Source: Antitrichia curtipendula
Taxonomy: Eukaryota > Streptophyta > Bryopsida > Hypnales > Leucodontaceae
Direction: 5' to 3'
Assembly: GCA_951230915.1 (NCBI GenBank)
Contig: OX579639.1
Coordinates: forward strand, 620,001 to 684,000
DNA length: 64,000 nt
Part shown: one piece after another, positions 19,956 through 32,583 of the stretch
Position numbering within the stretch: the first letter of the stretch is position 1
How the letters are laid out: each line of letters opens with the position of its first letter
The notes under the pieces: generated by a model
The model's input: only the letters and a program-made list of their open reading frames with translations
The model's database searches: none
What the model was told of the DNA's origin: nothing
Translations under genes and position numbers: made by a program

Positions 19956-22825
19956 TATGCACACTACGGTGTCATGTTGAGAGTGGTTTGCCTCAGGAAA
20001 TTACAAGGATTCTGGTTGCAACTAGAAATGGCTTAGGAAGTAAAAATTTTGTAGTCGTGTAGATTCTTCAAACTCGATTGTCGAATCTTCAAACTGCTCT
20101 CCGTTGGCCTATCCTGTAGTGGTTCTAATTGGGTTTAAAAGTTAAGGTAGGTGATAAAAAACCACAATCTTCGGATAGGTAGAACGGGACGGCCAGACCA
20201 CGAGTTGAGCCATCCGAGGGATTGGATCCTAAATTTCAAACCCACGGTGACTAACAATTATGACTCATCAATGGGAACAACAAAAAAGTACAACCACGTA
20301 GGTGATCAACCCCACTTCGTTGTATCCACAACACAAAAGAGGCTAAGCAGTGGTTTCACCCACGTGCAGTACGTACCCACTCTTGTTCCATTTCTGACTT
20401 TGCCTCTAAGGTCCTGTAATTGGGCAAAACCTAAATATTAAATTGCTTGAAATCCACATTTGCATTTCATGTGTGCAGGAAGTTAGGAAACGATTTGAGC
20501 AGAGCCAATTTGTATTATGACAAGGTATGGATCAACCGTAGAACTAAAAAATTTCAGAGATGCCGTGCTTTGTGCCGGAATAAGGCTTAGGTTTGAGAAG
20601 CTCTAGGAAATTGAACTCTTATATGTATCAGATCCTGTTGAATGCATTTTTCAGTGTCCAGTCTTTGCATAATAAGTTGGGCGTGGTGTAATAGCTTCAC
20701 CCTTTTTTTTCCCTACGTTTTTCCTTGTTTACCTCTAAATCTGTAACTGCTTTAAGACTTGGAAAGTTAGGGTCACGTGTGTGTTTGGAAGAGGAGGGTG
20801 GTGCCTCTTTTTCTCGTGGTTGCTTAGAACTCCACTTTGGATTCTGATTATTGCTGATAAGGTAGGAACACCCATCTTCGTCCATGTCCCAAGAACCGTT
20901 CCCTACGAGAGCACTCGAATCCGTGCATTAGGTGCTAGGTGCGGCCAACTGTTTGTCATCACACGGGTTTAGGTGCACTGTTGGGTATGAACTTGTGCGA
21001 CTTGGTTGCATGTGGCAATAAGCCACTTGGTGCATAGATAGCCGTCCAAGCTGCAACAACCCAGTGGTTTCGTATTTGTTAGAGCTTGGTGCATGCAAGA
21101 GCAATTTCTGTGTGACTTTTGTTCGGAAGTGGGACCCCAAACAGTCGACAATGGGTGCTTTCCAACTTTTCGCTTTGACCGAACTTCCTGGAAGTAGATT
21201 TTAAAATTCAAGACTGTTTCTTTTTGGCATGTCCCACTCTCTCATTTGCCTTTCATATGGTCCATTTTTTTCCCACACCGGCTTCATGGTCTGCTCCGTA
21301 TGGGTTAAACGAACGGTAATGGGTGCTCCCACCTTAGTCAATTCACTTTTTACAAAAAGGAAAGCCTTGGTATGATCCTTCGAGTAGGGATTTTTTTGTC
21401 GCTACAAACTATGTGGAAGGTATAAATTGTTCTTTTCCCTTTTGACAAAACTACTAAGACTACAGAAATAGATTACTGTATTGTGGGTGCAGCAACACCT
21501 GAGTTTACATGTACGCTTCTAAGATATACATTAATTCCCTCTTTACTCTAATTCTTGTTAGATCCAATAAATCACAAGTCTCATTGAATACAAAGTAACA
21601 TGTCAAGTGATTCACGTTCCACTAGCCCCTCAATTCACAAGACCTTTTTCCATCAAAAAACACTCAAAATTGCCACTTCTATTGCAAATAGCAAAAAAGT
21701 TTGAAAATTGCTTTTTCTTGCATATCTAACCATAGGATCTTGCACTCTAATTGTTAGGAAGAAAATTTTGAAACTTTGGCAACATAAATGATCATAGGAT
21801 CTTACACTATCATAATATGAAAATGTTTGGAAGAAATTTTAAAAACTTTGGCAGCAAACATTGCAAGATATTTGATAGGGATATAGAAGGCAGCAACGGT
21901 GTTGATGGTATTTATTTTAAGCCCAAATTTGGATGCATGGATTCAATGTGATTGAGCTCATTGTCAAAGTGTTTGGTTTGGGACAAGATCCTATTTGGTT
22001 GTTAGCATTAGCTGGAAATTCCCTAAACACTGCAGATCTCATCATCTGAAATTTTCAATACGCCAGAAACATAGCAACAAGAAATGACCATCTCATCACG
22101 GATCCGTGAACTTTGGGTCAGAATCCGTCAGACTCTGGTGACCAATTGAATTCATAAATCGGAATTTCCGCAAGTAACCGGCACGGGGAAGCCAGTTGCA
22201 TCGGAGCCATCAATGGATGTGAGGCGCGTGCCACACGAGCAGCAAAAAATAGATGAGGTATTGCGCAAAACGGATTGCAAGGAGGTGAAAGACACGACGA
22301 TGATGAAAACTCTTCTCTATCTATAAATACAAGGTCTATTTCAAAGACTTGAGCTTTGCTGTTCCAGACCTAAAACAATAACAGCCATGGACACTTGTGG
22401 ACAATTCAGACAGGGAACTACAGTTTGCTGCTTTATATAAATACAGAGAACCCAAGACGTCGGACAATTTCAGTTACAAAATCCTGAAACGTAAGCGCAC
22501 ACTCGGCTAGACGTTCTAGCGAAAAAAAAAACCAACAGAAAAAGTAGGCAGTGCCAGCCAAAGCACCAGCCAGCATATGTAATGCTTACACATGTACATC
22601 AAAGTTATACGGTGACTTCATCGTGGCGACCAATGCGTATCCGATCAAACTGACTGATTTCCAGTTTGCAATTCAGTCATTGATCACCTTATTAAGAAAC
22701 CTTCGGGTAGATTACAACATGAGTCAAGCGTACCTCTCTTGGATTCGGGAGCTGCAAACTGTGTGAGTCGGAAGGTGGGTGTCCGGTTCACCTTCAGAAC
22801 CAGGAGGCTCATGTGAACGAGGAGG
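19956..22825. other. intergenic stretch before MO25; 3' UTR of MO25 at its right end
   Basis: No supported gene. Composition is mixed and less AT-rich near 20.7-21.3 kb, where short open frames occur without recognisable domains. The MO25 3' UTR (minus strand) probably covers part of 22400-22825; no clear poly(A) signal was seen. Confidence 0.45.
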
Positions 22826-23842
22826 CTAAGGCAGGTCCCTCAGTTCCAAACTGGCGATCTCTTTCACGACTTGAGCCTTGTCCTGGTCGAATTGCGCATC
22901 CTCCTTTTCACTCTTGAAATCACTAAAGAAGCGGAGAAATTTACTTCGATTGGCCACCAAGATGTTGACGATTTCGGGTGGTTTGTTTTCATTTGCGACA
23001 AACACCTTGAAAACATGAAAGGCTTCGATCTGGATGCTCTTGCTCGGGTCCTTGAGGAGATTCATGAGAATACACATGTTGTCCTTGGAACTGACATACC
23101 GCATCATCACGTTCACATTGGAACGATCCAACAGGATGTCTTCCAATAACTTCACCATTTGCCGTCTCGTAATGTAATTTGGAGAGGCCAATAGCTTAGT
23201 ATTATATTCCGAGAAAAACCAATCGTAATTCTTGTTGAGGTAGTCCGCGACCGTGGACTTATGTCTCGTCAAGAGCTCCTTGAAAGTGGCAACCGCATCC
23301 GAGGCAACTTCGAAGTTAGGCAATTCTATATACTTGAAGAACTTGGACAAGTTTTGCTGCGACTCCAACACATACCGCGCTATATTCTGGTGCCGAATGC
23401 ACTCACGCAGCATGGCACCGTAGTGCAAAGCCATATCAGACTTTTCGTACCCCGCAACGAGGAGATCCAGAAGGTCCTTGTTCTTATCCAAATATTCGGC
23501 AGCAATCAGTCGCGAATGCACCTGCTGCCGCTGCAAATTGGCCACCACCTGCGTGACATCCTTCCGCACCTCCAAGTCCAGTTTCGGCAAACACTGTATC
23601 AACAACTGCATGGCATCCTCGCGGAAAATCTCCTGCGTCAGCTGCGCACAGGCCTCCGGCACGGGCTCCGCCTCACTATTCCCATACAACACAATTTTCA
23701 TATCCCGGATATTCTTGCCCAACTCCACCAATTTCTCCTCGCGCTTCGGATCGCGTGCGGCATTGAGCGACAATAACAGCTCCCTCGTCAGCCGCACCAG
23801 CTCCGGTATCGTGCGCTTCTTCTCCTTAAACAACCCCTTCAT
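22826..23842 (-). CDS. MO25: MO25/CAB39-like scaffold protein
   Basis: A 338-aa ORF in one exon, full length for this family. It starts with [20 protein letters not shown], the typical MO25 N terminus, and continues as armadillo-like helical repeats to a typical C terminus ([13 protein letters not shown]). Family landmarks include RPxELVR-like, [20 protein letters not shown] and [20 protein letters not shown]. In animals and fungi MO25 binds STRAD or STE20-like kinases and activates them; plant members act in polarised growth and division, probably with STE20/SIK1-type kinases in the cytoplasm. The ATG at 23842 follows a convincing leader acceptor on the minus strand (CACGCACAG ending at 23858). 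The coding part is free of introns, while many plant MO25 genes are spliced, so a retrocopy origin is possible but not shown. Confidence 0.95.
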   Translation of the reverse strand: MKGLFKEKKRTIPELVRLTRELLLSLNAARDPKREEKLVELGKNIRDMKIVLYGNSEAEPVPEACAQLTQEIFREDAMQLLIQCLPKLDLEVRKDVTQVVANLQRQQVHSRLIAAEYLDKNKDLLDLLVAGYEKSDMALHYGAMLRECIRHQNIARYVLESQQNLSKFFKYIELPNFEVASDAVATFKELLTRHKSTVADYLNKNYDWFFSEYNTKLLASPNYITRRQMVKLLEDILLDRSNVNVMMRYVSSKDNMCILMNLLKDPSKSIQIEAFHVFKVFVANENKPPEIVNILVANRSKFLRFFSDFKSEKEDAQFDQDKAQVVKEIASLELRDLP

Positions 23843-23857
23843 CTTGTCCCCCCTTTA

Positions 23858-24823
23858 CTGTGCGTGTTGCATCCTAAAACCAATAAAACATACAGAGAGA
23901 GCAGTCAACACAAGGCTCCTCTCACATGCTTATCCAAACCACATCAGCATGATTCGGAGGACGCTGTTCAAATTTCGTCTCACTCACCTTGCGCACTATT
24001 TCAATTCCAACAGTCGCGAAGAGCCAACCCTACTACCAAAATTCACAGATCACATCCCCACCCGTGGATACATTCGGATTTCGATGTCGAGTTCTTTCAA
24101 AAGCCAATCTCAAGAAGCAATGGAACTGCAGAGAAAGCAATCAAGCCATATTCTCTATCTGACCCGCGCCTGACCAGAAATCCATGATTCCGTGGGAAAG
24201 AGAGAGACACTCATACCAAGAGTCCTGCCTCAGAAAACCCTACCAAAGGACAAAATCTCGAATTTGCAACTATGCCAGAGCTCCACCCCCACTCTTCGGC
24301 AGGAGAAACGAGCAGTCACCTAGAATATTTGGAAAACGCATCGCCGTATGTATCACTAACCGAAAGCTGAATTCGCATAACCCTAATTAATTAAACGAGT
24401 ACACTTGCTCAAAAACCTGAAACCTGAATTCAAACCCCCTCCCAATCCAGTTCAATCCCTAAAAAGCGAGTGACATGCCGTCCAAAACGTGCTGAACATG
24501 GAAATCTCTCCAACCGCGCCACCAGCACGGCGGACGGCGGGCGTCAATGACTGAGCTTCAACACCACATCCACGATAACCACCAGGAAACCAAACGCTCG
24601 CGCTCGGGCAGGCAGGCTCCACACATCCGATCAGGAAGCAGGAGCTCGTCCCGTCGCGCTCAAAGAAGCGTGTTCCCCCGGGGCGGGCCCGAGCAATCCC
24701 AGGTGGCGACGGAGCGTGGCGCTCGATCAGCTGGAGCGCCCCAAACCAAACCAAACCAAACCAACCAGGAATGAAAGCAAATGAAGGTGAACAAGAGACG
24801 GAAGGAAGCTGACAGGGGCTCAC
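23858..24823 (-). other. predicted 966-bp intron in the MO25 5' leader
   Basis: On the minus strand a strong donor CTCTCAG/GTGAGC lies at 24824/24823 and an acceptor CACGCACAG ends at 23858, 15 bases before the ATG. The sequence beyond the donor (24824 to about 25100) is GC-rich and C/T-repetitive, as expected for a leader exon and promoter. Another donor-like site (GGTTAG/GTACCT) lies near 25110. This is inference from splice motifs only. Confidence 0.5.
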
Positions 24824-25139
24824 CTGAGAGGACAAAGCGGTCGGCACGCGCGCAGCAACAACGCTAGAGACAATTGGAGAGGCAGAGCATGCGCCGGCCG
24901 TGCGAGAGAGCGCGAGCGCGAGGAAAGCAAAGGAAGCGTTAGCTTGGCTTGCCTTGGCATGGCATGGCAACCAAACGAGCGAGCAACCCTGGCACGGCAC
25001 ACTCCCGTCCTGCCCTGCCCTGCCCTGTCCTGCCCACCCGAGCGGAGCCGAAGCTATGAAGCTCGAACCCTTCACTCGTTCGAACTGAAGCAAAAGTTGG
25101 AAGGAAGGTACCTAACCGAAGGAGCAAATTCAGCATAGT

Positions 25140-28100
25140 TCGGAGTATTGTATTGAATAAGTTTTTTGTGGGCTCTTGTTGTCAGTCAAAAGGGAATTCT
25201 ATATTTCTATAGAATGTGTTTTGGAGACACCATGTGAATAAATTGTGAATTTTCAAAGTATTGAAAATAGGTGTTTTTGAAACCAACCCTAGACTCTCAT
25301 GAATAATGGGAATACGTTACATGCAAGAAGTTGTGAAGGTCAGTTTTGAGTGTAGTTACGTTAAAGCCAAAGCAATGAACCCAAGGTACCCCACTTTGTT
25401 AAATGTGACCATGGGAAATGAGAGCCTAAGCCAAAAAATAGTAATGATATTTAGTATAGTCTTGGTGGAAACCCTAGAGAGACCATAACCAGGCTATATT
25501 TGTTTATTATTAAATTCGACATTGTCAACTTCAAGATCAATTAAATAGGCAAAATTTATGGTTGTGAGATTTTAGCTTGTCGCGGTCTCCTAAAAATCCA
25601 TTAGGCCTATCTCAAAGAAGTGGTCAAGAAAAAAAAGCTCCTAGAACCAATAAAACATTATCTACTTCAGCCATGTAGATTCCAAAATGAACTTCTCATC
25701 CACAAAAAAAAGCATGGACTTTGACCATAGTGTAAGCCAACTTGGACAATACCTATCTCACTATGAATCACTACTTTGATAATTCAAGAGGGCCTTTGGT
25801 CAAGCCCTAGTGTAAACTAACCCTTAGAGGGAGGCTTTGTTACCAATATTTTAAAACATTTGCATCATTGTCTGTTAAACTTGGCACACTCACATTATAG
25901 AGAGGAAAAGAACTTTTTCAACGCCTCACAACCTCAAAGTAGGGAACTCCTTTTGTAGTATACACTTGTGGATGCATGCATCCTCTCCTTTGAGATTGAT
26001 GAAAATTAAGAGTTTGTCCGTATGGGATCCTATCCAAAGTTGTAAAGGTCATATGTGAGTTACGCCTAGATGCACAAACACCATGTATATCTATTTTTGA
26101 AGAATCTTCAAATTTCTTATCTTCCATCCTTGTATATCAAATGTGTCTTACAAATTATCAATCGATCAATTATCATGTATAATATAGGATAAATATGAGT
26201 AAACTCAAATTTAAAAGGCTATTGCTAAACTTGTTAGAATCAAGTGCAACAAGAATATTTTGAAGGACCGGGAGGACTTATCATCCACCTTGAGTTTGCT
26301 AAGTGTCAATTCTAACGGTCCATGATGCAGATGCTTCTACTACGTTACAATTCACTATCCTTTGATCATGATTCTTTCTTTACACTGACTATGTTAGAAG
26401 GAATTTCTCTCATTAACCTATAAAGGCCTAACCAAGACATCGCATAAATATGCACTATACATTTCATAATCCTATAAAATCTATATCCATAGATATGACT
26501 TTATATTCATATATAATCTAAATTTTGATATCAAGGTGTACTAAAATATGATGATGTAGTCAAATACAATATTCTAGTATTAGGGCACAATATGCAAATA
26601 TATAAACAAAAATACAAAAAGGCCTTTGGAGTCATTAGGAGTTAATGTTTTATATTCTATGTATTTTTTCATTAACAAAAATTAGAAATCTTTAGGAATT
26701 TGCATCTTAGGATTCCAAGGTACCAAATTTAGTATCCTCAATATGAAGGTATTTGAAATATTTGCTTATAAAATTTTACAAATCATTGATGAATTATCAA
26801 TTTTCAATCCGACTATTCTACCTTTCAAACACAATCATTTGTTTAATTTGTCAATTGGCAAATGTAACAATGGTATCTACTGAGGAGTGTTCTTGCAAAA
26901 ATTGCCAATACAACCAAATGAGATAACAACAACCTTTTCTACAAGGTAAAATCAATGCACAAGATATAGGAGAGACTAAAATGTCTATTGAGGGGCCCTG
27001 GTTGCCAACTATTGTTCATATGTTTGGAGTAGATTTTTTGAGTGAAACAAGAAATGTACAAATTAGAATTCTAATAAAAAATTCACATCATTGGAAAGTT
27101 TCAGTTGATAGCAACTTCATGTTTAATTGGCTTTGAAGAATATTGTGGAGATGAACCAATTGTGTATCAAGTTAGTTTTAGCAAATAATAGTTTATATTT
27201 TGTTTCTTCTCAATGAATGTACACCACATTCTCTTTTATTTCAACTTTTGTAGAAGATGTAACCCCAACTTCTGTGGAAAATGTCATTCCAACCTCTGTA
27301 CATCTTCTATATATCACTCCATCCCCGTTACACTCCCGTCAAAGTATGAAGCAAAAATTGAGTGATATAGCTGATATAAAAAACAAAAAGCGTTTTTATG
27401 CACATTATAGTTTATTTGAATTTCACTTCAATAATACTAATATTTTTATAATGCTGTTGCAAACATTTGTATATTTGCATATTATTTTGTATTGTAGTGG
27501 CTTTGTATAGGTTTGTACAATTTGTATTTCATATTTCACATGTCAAAAATTAGATGACAAATTGAAATATTATAATCTTTAACGTAATACAAATTACAAA
27601 TATAATGTAGGAGATTCATTATTAATTGTTGTAATCTTTTCATGTGTAGCTAAGGTAGCTGGCCATGATGTTCTCTTGCACTTGAAAAAAATAGGGGAAA
27701 AAGTGACTGCAAAAAATGATAGTGTTGCGACTATTGGAAGTTATTTATCCAAAATGTGACTGCAAAATGACTACAAGTGCTGTAGTTGTCAAAAAGTCAA
27801 ATATATTGGCCTAAAATCTAGGTTTTTTGAAGTATTTAAGAAAACTATTATCACCATCTTTTTATTTTAGGATGGAAGATGGATGATAAAGTCTGAGGTG
27901 GAGAGTACAATGGTCAACCACACAACATGGAGAGCCACTTGTCCAATCACAACAGAGTTGCGGCGGACCCATAATAAATTTGACGTAGACAAACATGTGG
28001 CTAGTCACTATGGGCTCTTACTCCTTCCGTCGGTCACTTGAAAAATTTGACGTGGTTAGTGGTGTGAGGGTGAGGGTCATAGTCATTTTCAAGTTGCGAT

Positions 28101-31100
28101 AGAGTTGTACCGTAGTTGACGATGAGTCACAATTGAGTTCTATTTGAAATCATTACAAAATTGCGATGGAATCGTAGGAAAGAAGCGAGAGGAACGCGTG
28201 TGTCATTCTGGAGTCGTGATCTAATTACAATGAAGTGAGTGGACTAGCCGGTAGGGCCACATTCATAACTGCATGGGTCATTCTACAATCACGTTCTAGT
28301 GCGGTTCTTGTTTCAGGATACTCACTTAAAATGACTAATAGTCGCATTGCAGTTGCGCGATCATGGCAACTTTGTTGTGTATGTAACAACGTCTCACAAA
28401 CATGCTATGGAACATCACTACAATGTTTAATGAAGACTTCCTCAAGCATCATTCCTTGCCTTTGGACACCCTCATTCAATGGAGACTTTGATTGCACTCC
28501 CACATTGCCAGACGGACAGATAGTAAACATTGACACGTGCGCAAACTTAACAAGCAAAGCATTTGACTGAAGACAATTTGATGCCAACATGAGAGTTTTG
28601 CATTTTCCTAAAAATAGCTTTGCAACGGCTCTCAATACTTACAAAGGCAACTTGTTCAATTTTGTGTGCTTCGTACCCTGATCTACTCCGTCATCCACAC
28701 TCAAGTGCGATTCAAATGGTAAACTTCACATACTTGTTGTGCCATAGTACGGAGCTCCCCAATGCGTGTTCTATTCTCTCCATGTTGGGGTCTAATGGTA
28801 GGAACATGAGTACAACTTCAGGATGTAAAATTGTAAAGACGTCGACCTTCACCCAAGGCTCCGGTATATCCTTGAAGTGGAACGTTTATTGAGACGGCAG
28901 TGCATTAACTTTGCCCTTTGCCACTTTTTGTCGCACAAATCGAGGGTTGAAAAAGAAGACTTTATTGCTGATATGGAACTGTAGCAGGCAGTTTAGTTAG
29001 ATATTGAAATGCTAATATTGCATTGAAACAAAATACAAAGAGCGGGTAAGGATTATGCTGTAGTACCTCCCCAAAATGTGTGTTTAGCGATACATGACCT
29101 TCACAACACTATTGCAAAATTCTTCCACGACGTGGTCTTTTCCATGATTGAAAATCACTCTCGGATGCGGTCATTGACAGACCATTAGGTTAGGCACGCA
29201 ATGAAGAAGGCACTCCCCTGAAAGTGACCCTTTAAAACTGATTTACGCTTAGCCGCAATTGAAATGCGACTGAAAAACGACTCATACGCGGCTTACCTAC
29301 AACTCATACACGACTTACCTACAACTCAAACCTCTAAACATTACTGGAGGTGCACTGCATTGCTACTTTTTGACAACTTCAAAACAACTTTACCGCCACT
29401 GTCTATAGACTCTAAAGCTAGAAAAAGCCAGAGCTACTATACCAAAATGGGGTTTAGGAATAGGACCTTTTCAAACCACGCATGACGCTTCTTCTCCTTC
29501 CCCGCTAATGCCTTTGCCCTCGTCTCCCGTTGTTGCTATTTTGCATGCATGAACACAACAAAGTAGTCAGTGAAGCTGCTGAAGTGAAGATGAGGGGACA
29601 TATTCCATCAATGCAACCACAAGGGGCGCAAGTCCCCTCAATTTCCACAACATCAAGAAACTCGTACGGTGAATCATGCCAACATATTGAGTTCATGTCA
29701 TTAGCGGATTGCGAAGCTAGTGACGGGTACTTCGAACAAAAGGATCCCATGTTTGGGCATTTGTGGAACGCCTCCAAAAGCGGCCACAAGTAGCACTTCA
29801 GGTATTCCTTGTCCTTGGCCAATATCAATAGTTTTGCCACATAGAATGAAGAGTTCATGACTAGAGTTCATGACCAGAGTTCACGAGGATTTCATGAACG
29901 AAGAGTTCAATGCTTACAAGCTTGCATTCTTGGGCTCATATACTAGCACCATTGTGTTTCTCCTCATTGCTTTTAGAATGTGCATAGTTCAAAGTTTGAA
30001 AAGCACTCGGTAGTTATGACACTAGCTTCCAGTACAGTGGCATTATGGCAATAGTGTTCTAATAGTTTTTGTGACATAGTTTATTATAGCAGTCATGGTT
30101 GGCAGGCACCCAAATCTTCATACATTCTTCTCTAGGCACTCTATATTGTGGGCAAATCAACTCTTTCTTTTGAAAAACATTATTGTTACAAGCTCACCAT
30201 TGTCAAGGATCTTGCAATATTGTTGCATGCGTAGTTAGCGCGTAAGTATCTTTAACACAAAAATGTGGTAAGATGATACGAGTTATCGTCCCAGAGAATT
30301 CCAGTATGTTGCTGCAAGTTTCGGGTATCTGGTTCACTTCCCAAACATTCCAAGCAATCCATACAATCTATTGCTATCTTCCGGAAACTAGTATTTTCCG
30401 GATTCTAATCCGGATCCGTCCTCTTCCGAATTCCGGTTCCAACTCTCCACTTGTTTCCGGATGCACTTTTCGGATTCCAATCCGGTTTCCGGATTTACCC
30501 AATATCCAAATTCCACTACTCAACTCAACGGTTTTATATACCCCTGTTTTACCCTTAGGGGGTCCACTATTGGTCTTTAGAGGGGTAGGGACTTCACCAC
30601 TCTTAATCCTCACATAATCTATCCTCTATCATAGCAAAACATAGCCCAAGAAATGATTGGCTACGTAAAGGGGGTGGCTCCCTTACAACTTCCGGATTGT
30701 AAATCCAGAAAGTTGGTCACATAGGGACGCGTTAGGTCCTCCTTACTACAACAACGGATCTCTCACTTTCCGGAACTAAGGGCTGACTTCCTAGCTGTCG
30801 ACCGCTTCTGAGGTTGGCAGACCTTTCGATTGGGTGGAAATATTCCTCTGGCAATTGCTTATCTCCGCACGGAATCCTCCCTGGATTTCTAGATTCACAT
30901 CCACACCCTTTTCGGGCCTCCACCGGATCACCGTTCCGGCAATTTAAAGGCACCACGCACAGCTCCTCACTTGCAAATCTAAAACTCTTTTGCACAACAC
31001 ACTTAGCCTAATCCGGCTATCAAAGAATCCGGACTCTTCCCGTGCACACTCTTACTTATACACCAGCACACAAGTAACCATAGACGCGATACGCAAGAGA

Positions 31101-32250
31101 ATGATCCCCAAGGTGATCTCCTGAATGCTCATATTAAATGACAAGGAAATGAATGAATGGGCAATAGGCCTGCCCACCCTTAATTACAAAACACAACGAC
31201 CTAATAGCCACCAAAAATTCAGGGCGACGGTCAAATTGACCGTTCCGAGAAACCCGGAAAGCCGTTCAAAATCCTAAAAGTGAAAAGTCTGGAACTCAAC
31301 TATTCCTAAAATTCCGAAACTTGAGTAATTTCGGAAGCTCCTAAAATTCCGGAATGTTTTGGATTCCAGATCCGTCCTATTACTGGATTTTAACGTTTGT
31401 AACAATTCTAATGATCTGGAAATTACTTATTCTAAACTTACTCTCTATCTATTTTGTATTGCCTATTTTTACATCAAAAATAAATTTTTTTAGTCTATTC
31501 TAATCTAGTTCTAGTCTATTCTACTAACATTTGAATTTCCATACTTTGATAAATATATTATGAGATGAAATCATGTTTACCTTCTTTTCCTTGAGTTCCA
31601 CACACTACAATTTTTTAAGCTTATTCACGTTTGAACTGACATCATATGTGGAGTAGTAGAGTTGCCTATGATGGTCAACACTCACTTTCTACCGGTCACA
31701 CCTCTTGGTCTCCACATGAACTACCACTTCACAAAATTAGACTTCATATAGTGGCACTCTGAATCACTCATTTGAAGATCTTAAGGTAACTTCAAAAAAA
31801 TCAATACCAATTGCATACTATTGATTTTTGAAATTTATCTACTTCCTTCTCCTCTAATAAGTCTGGTCATTTGAGGGTTGTGAAAAATTATTATTTATAT
31901 TATTTTTTGAGTTCAATATTCTTCCAAGTCTATATTTAATATAAAAAAATCTAATTTAAAAATTATATATTTATGATTTTTCTATTCAAATTTTTATGCA
32001 AGTCGTCCAATGCAACTCTTAATTTTTCTAATGTTGAGAGCTCTCGGAGATGAGCCTATTGTGGAAGAAAATCACACGCCCTATTCATTTCATTTAAAAT
32101 AAAACAAGTGTAGAGCAGGTACGGATTCGCACTCACCTATCTTTCGAGTGATGAGCCATCATGTCGGCTGAATGAATGAGAAACCACGAAAACGTCGGTG
32201 GAAGCAACTGAACGCTTGGCGTCCGAACGAAGCAACTCAGTCCTTTACGT
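25140..32250. other. gene-poor region between MO25 and the 2OG oxygenase
   Basis: Mostly AT-rich. Short open frames at 27217-27510, 28235-28570 and 29530-29793 have no recognisable domain and no codon pattern I trust. The part 27.7-28.3 kb is rich in GACTGCAA and related words like those inside the CACTA element at 41.3 kb, so it may be old transposon sequence. The TCCGGA-rich part is listed separately. Confidence 0.45.
30375..31390. repeat. stretch dense in TTCCGGA-type motifs
   Basis: At least a dozen copies of TCCGG, CCGGA or TTCCGGAA occur within 1 kb, most tightly at 30375-30510, in a region otherwise short of CG. They have no fixed spacing. The region could be part of a degraded retroelement terminal repeat, but no gag or pol frame, primer-binding site or matching second copy was seen. 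Confidence 0.45.
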
Positions 32251-32583
32251 CGTCTGTTTTTGGACGACGGAGCGTCAACGAAACGAAAACCCGCTGAACA
32301 TCGACGTCAGTCGTCCCTTATGACGCTCCTCTTGTTCTTGTTCTCCTACTTCTTCCTCTGTTTTTCAAGTTTCTCCGAATTCCCACGTCGACTGCATGAT
32401 TTTCCCTTAGATGTGGTCATTGGAGCCCGCATTTGTCCGACGGGTGCAGTTCGTCGTTTCTCAATTGCGTACTCTTTTGCACAAATCCGTCGGGAGGTTT
32501 CGATAGAGAAAGGAACCCGTTCGTTCGTTTGCGGTTTGTTTCGGTGATGGTGGCGTAGGGAGAAGTGCGGGTGAGGGATTGCG

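Noticed and set aside
23261..24173. Long plus-strand open frames across MO25
   Set aside because: They are antisense shadows of the MO25 coding region; the minus-strand protein is clearly conserved.
30273..31100. Possible LTR of a retrotransposon
   Set aside because: No second copy, no primer-binding site or polypurine tract, and no gag or pol frame in the window.
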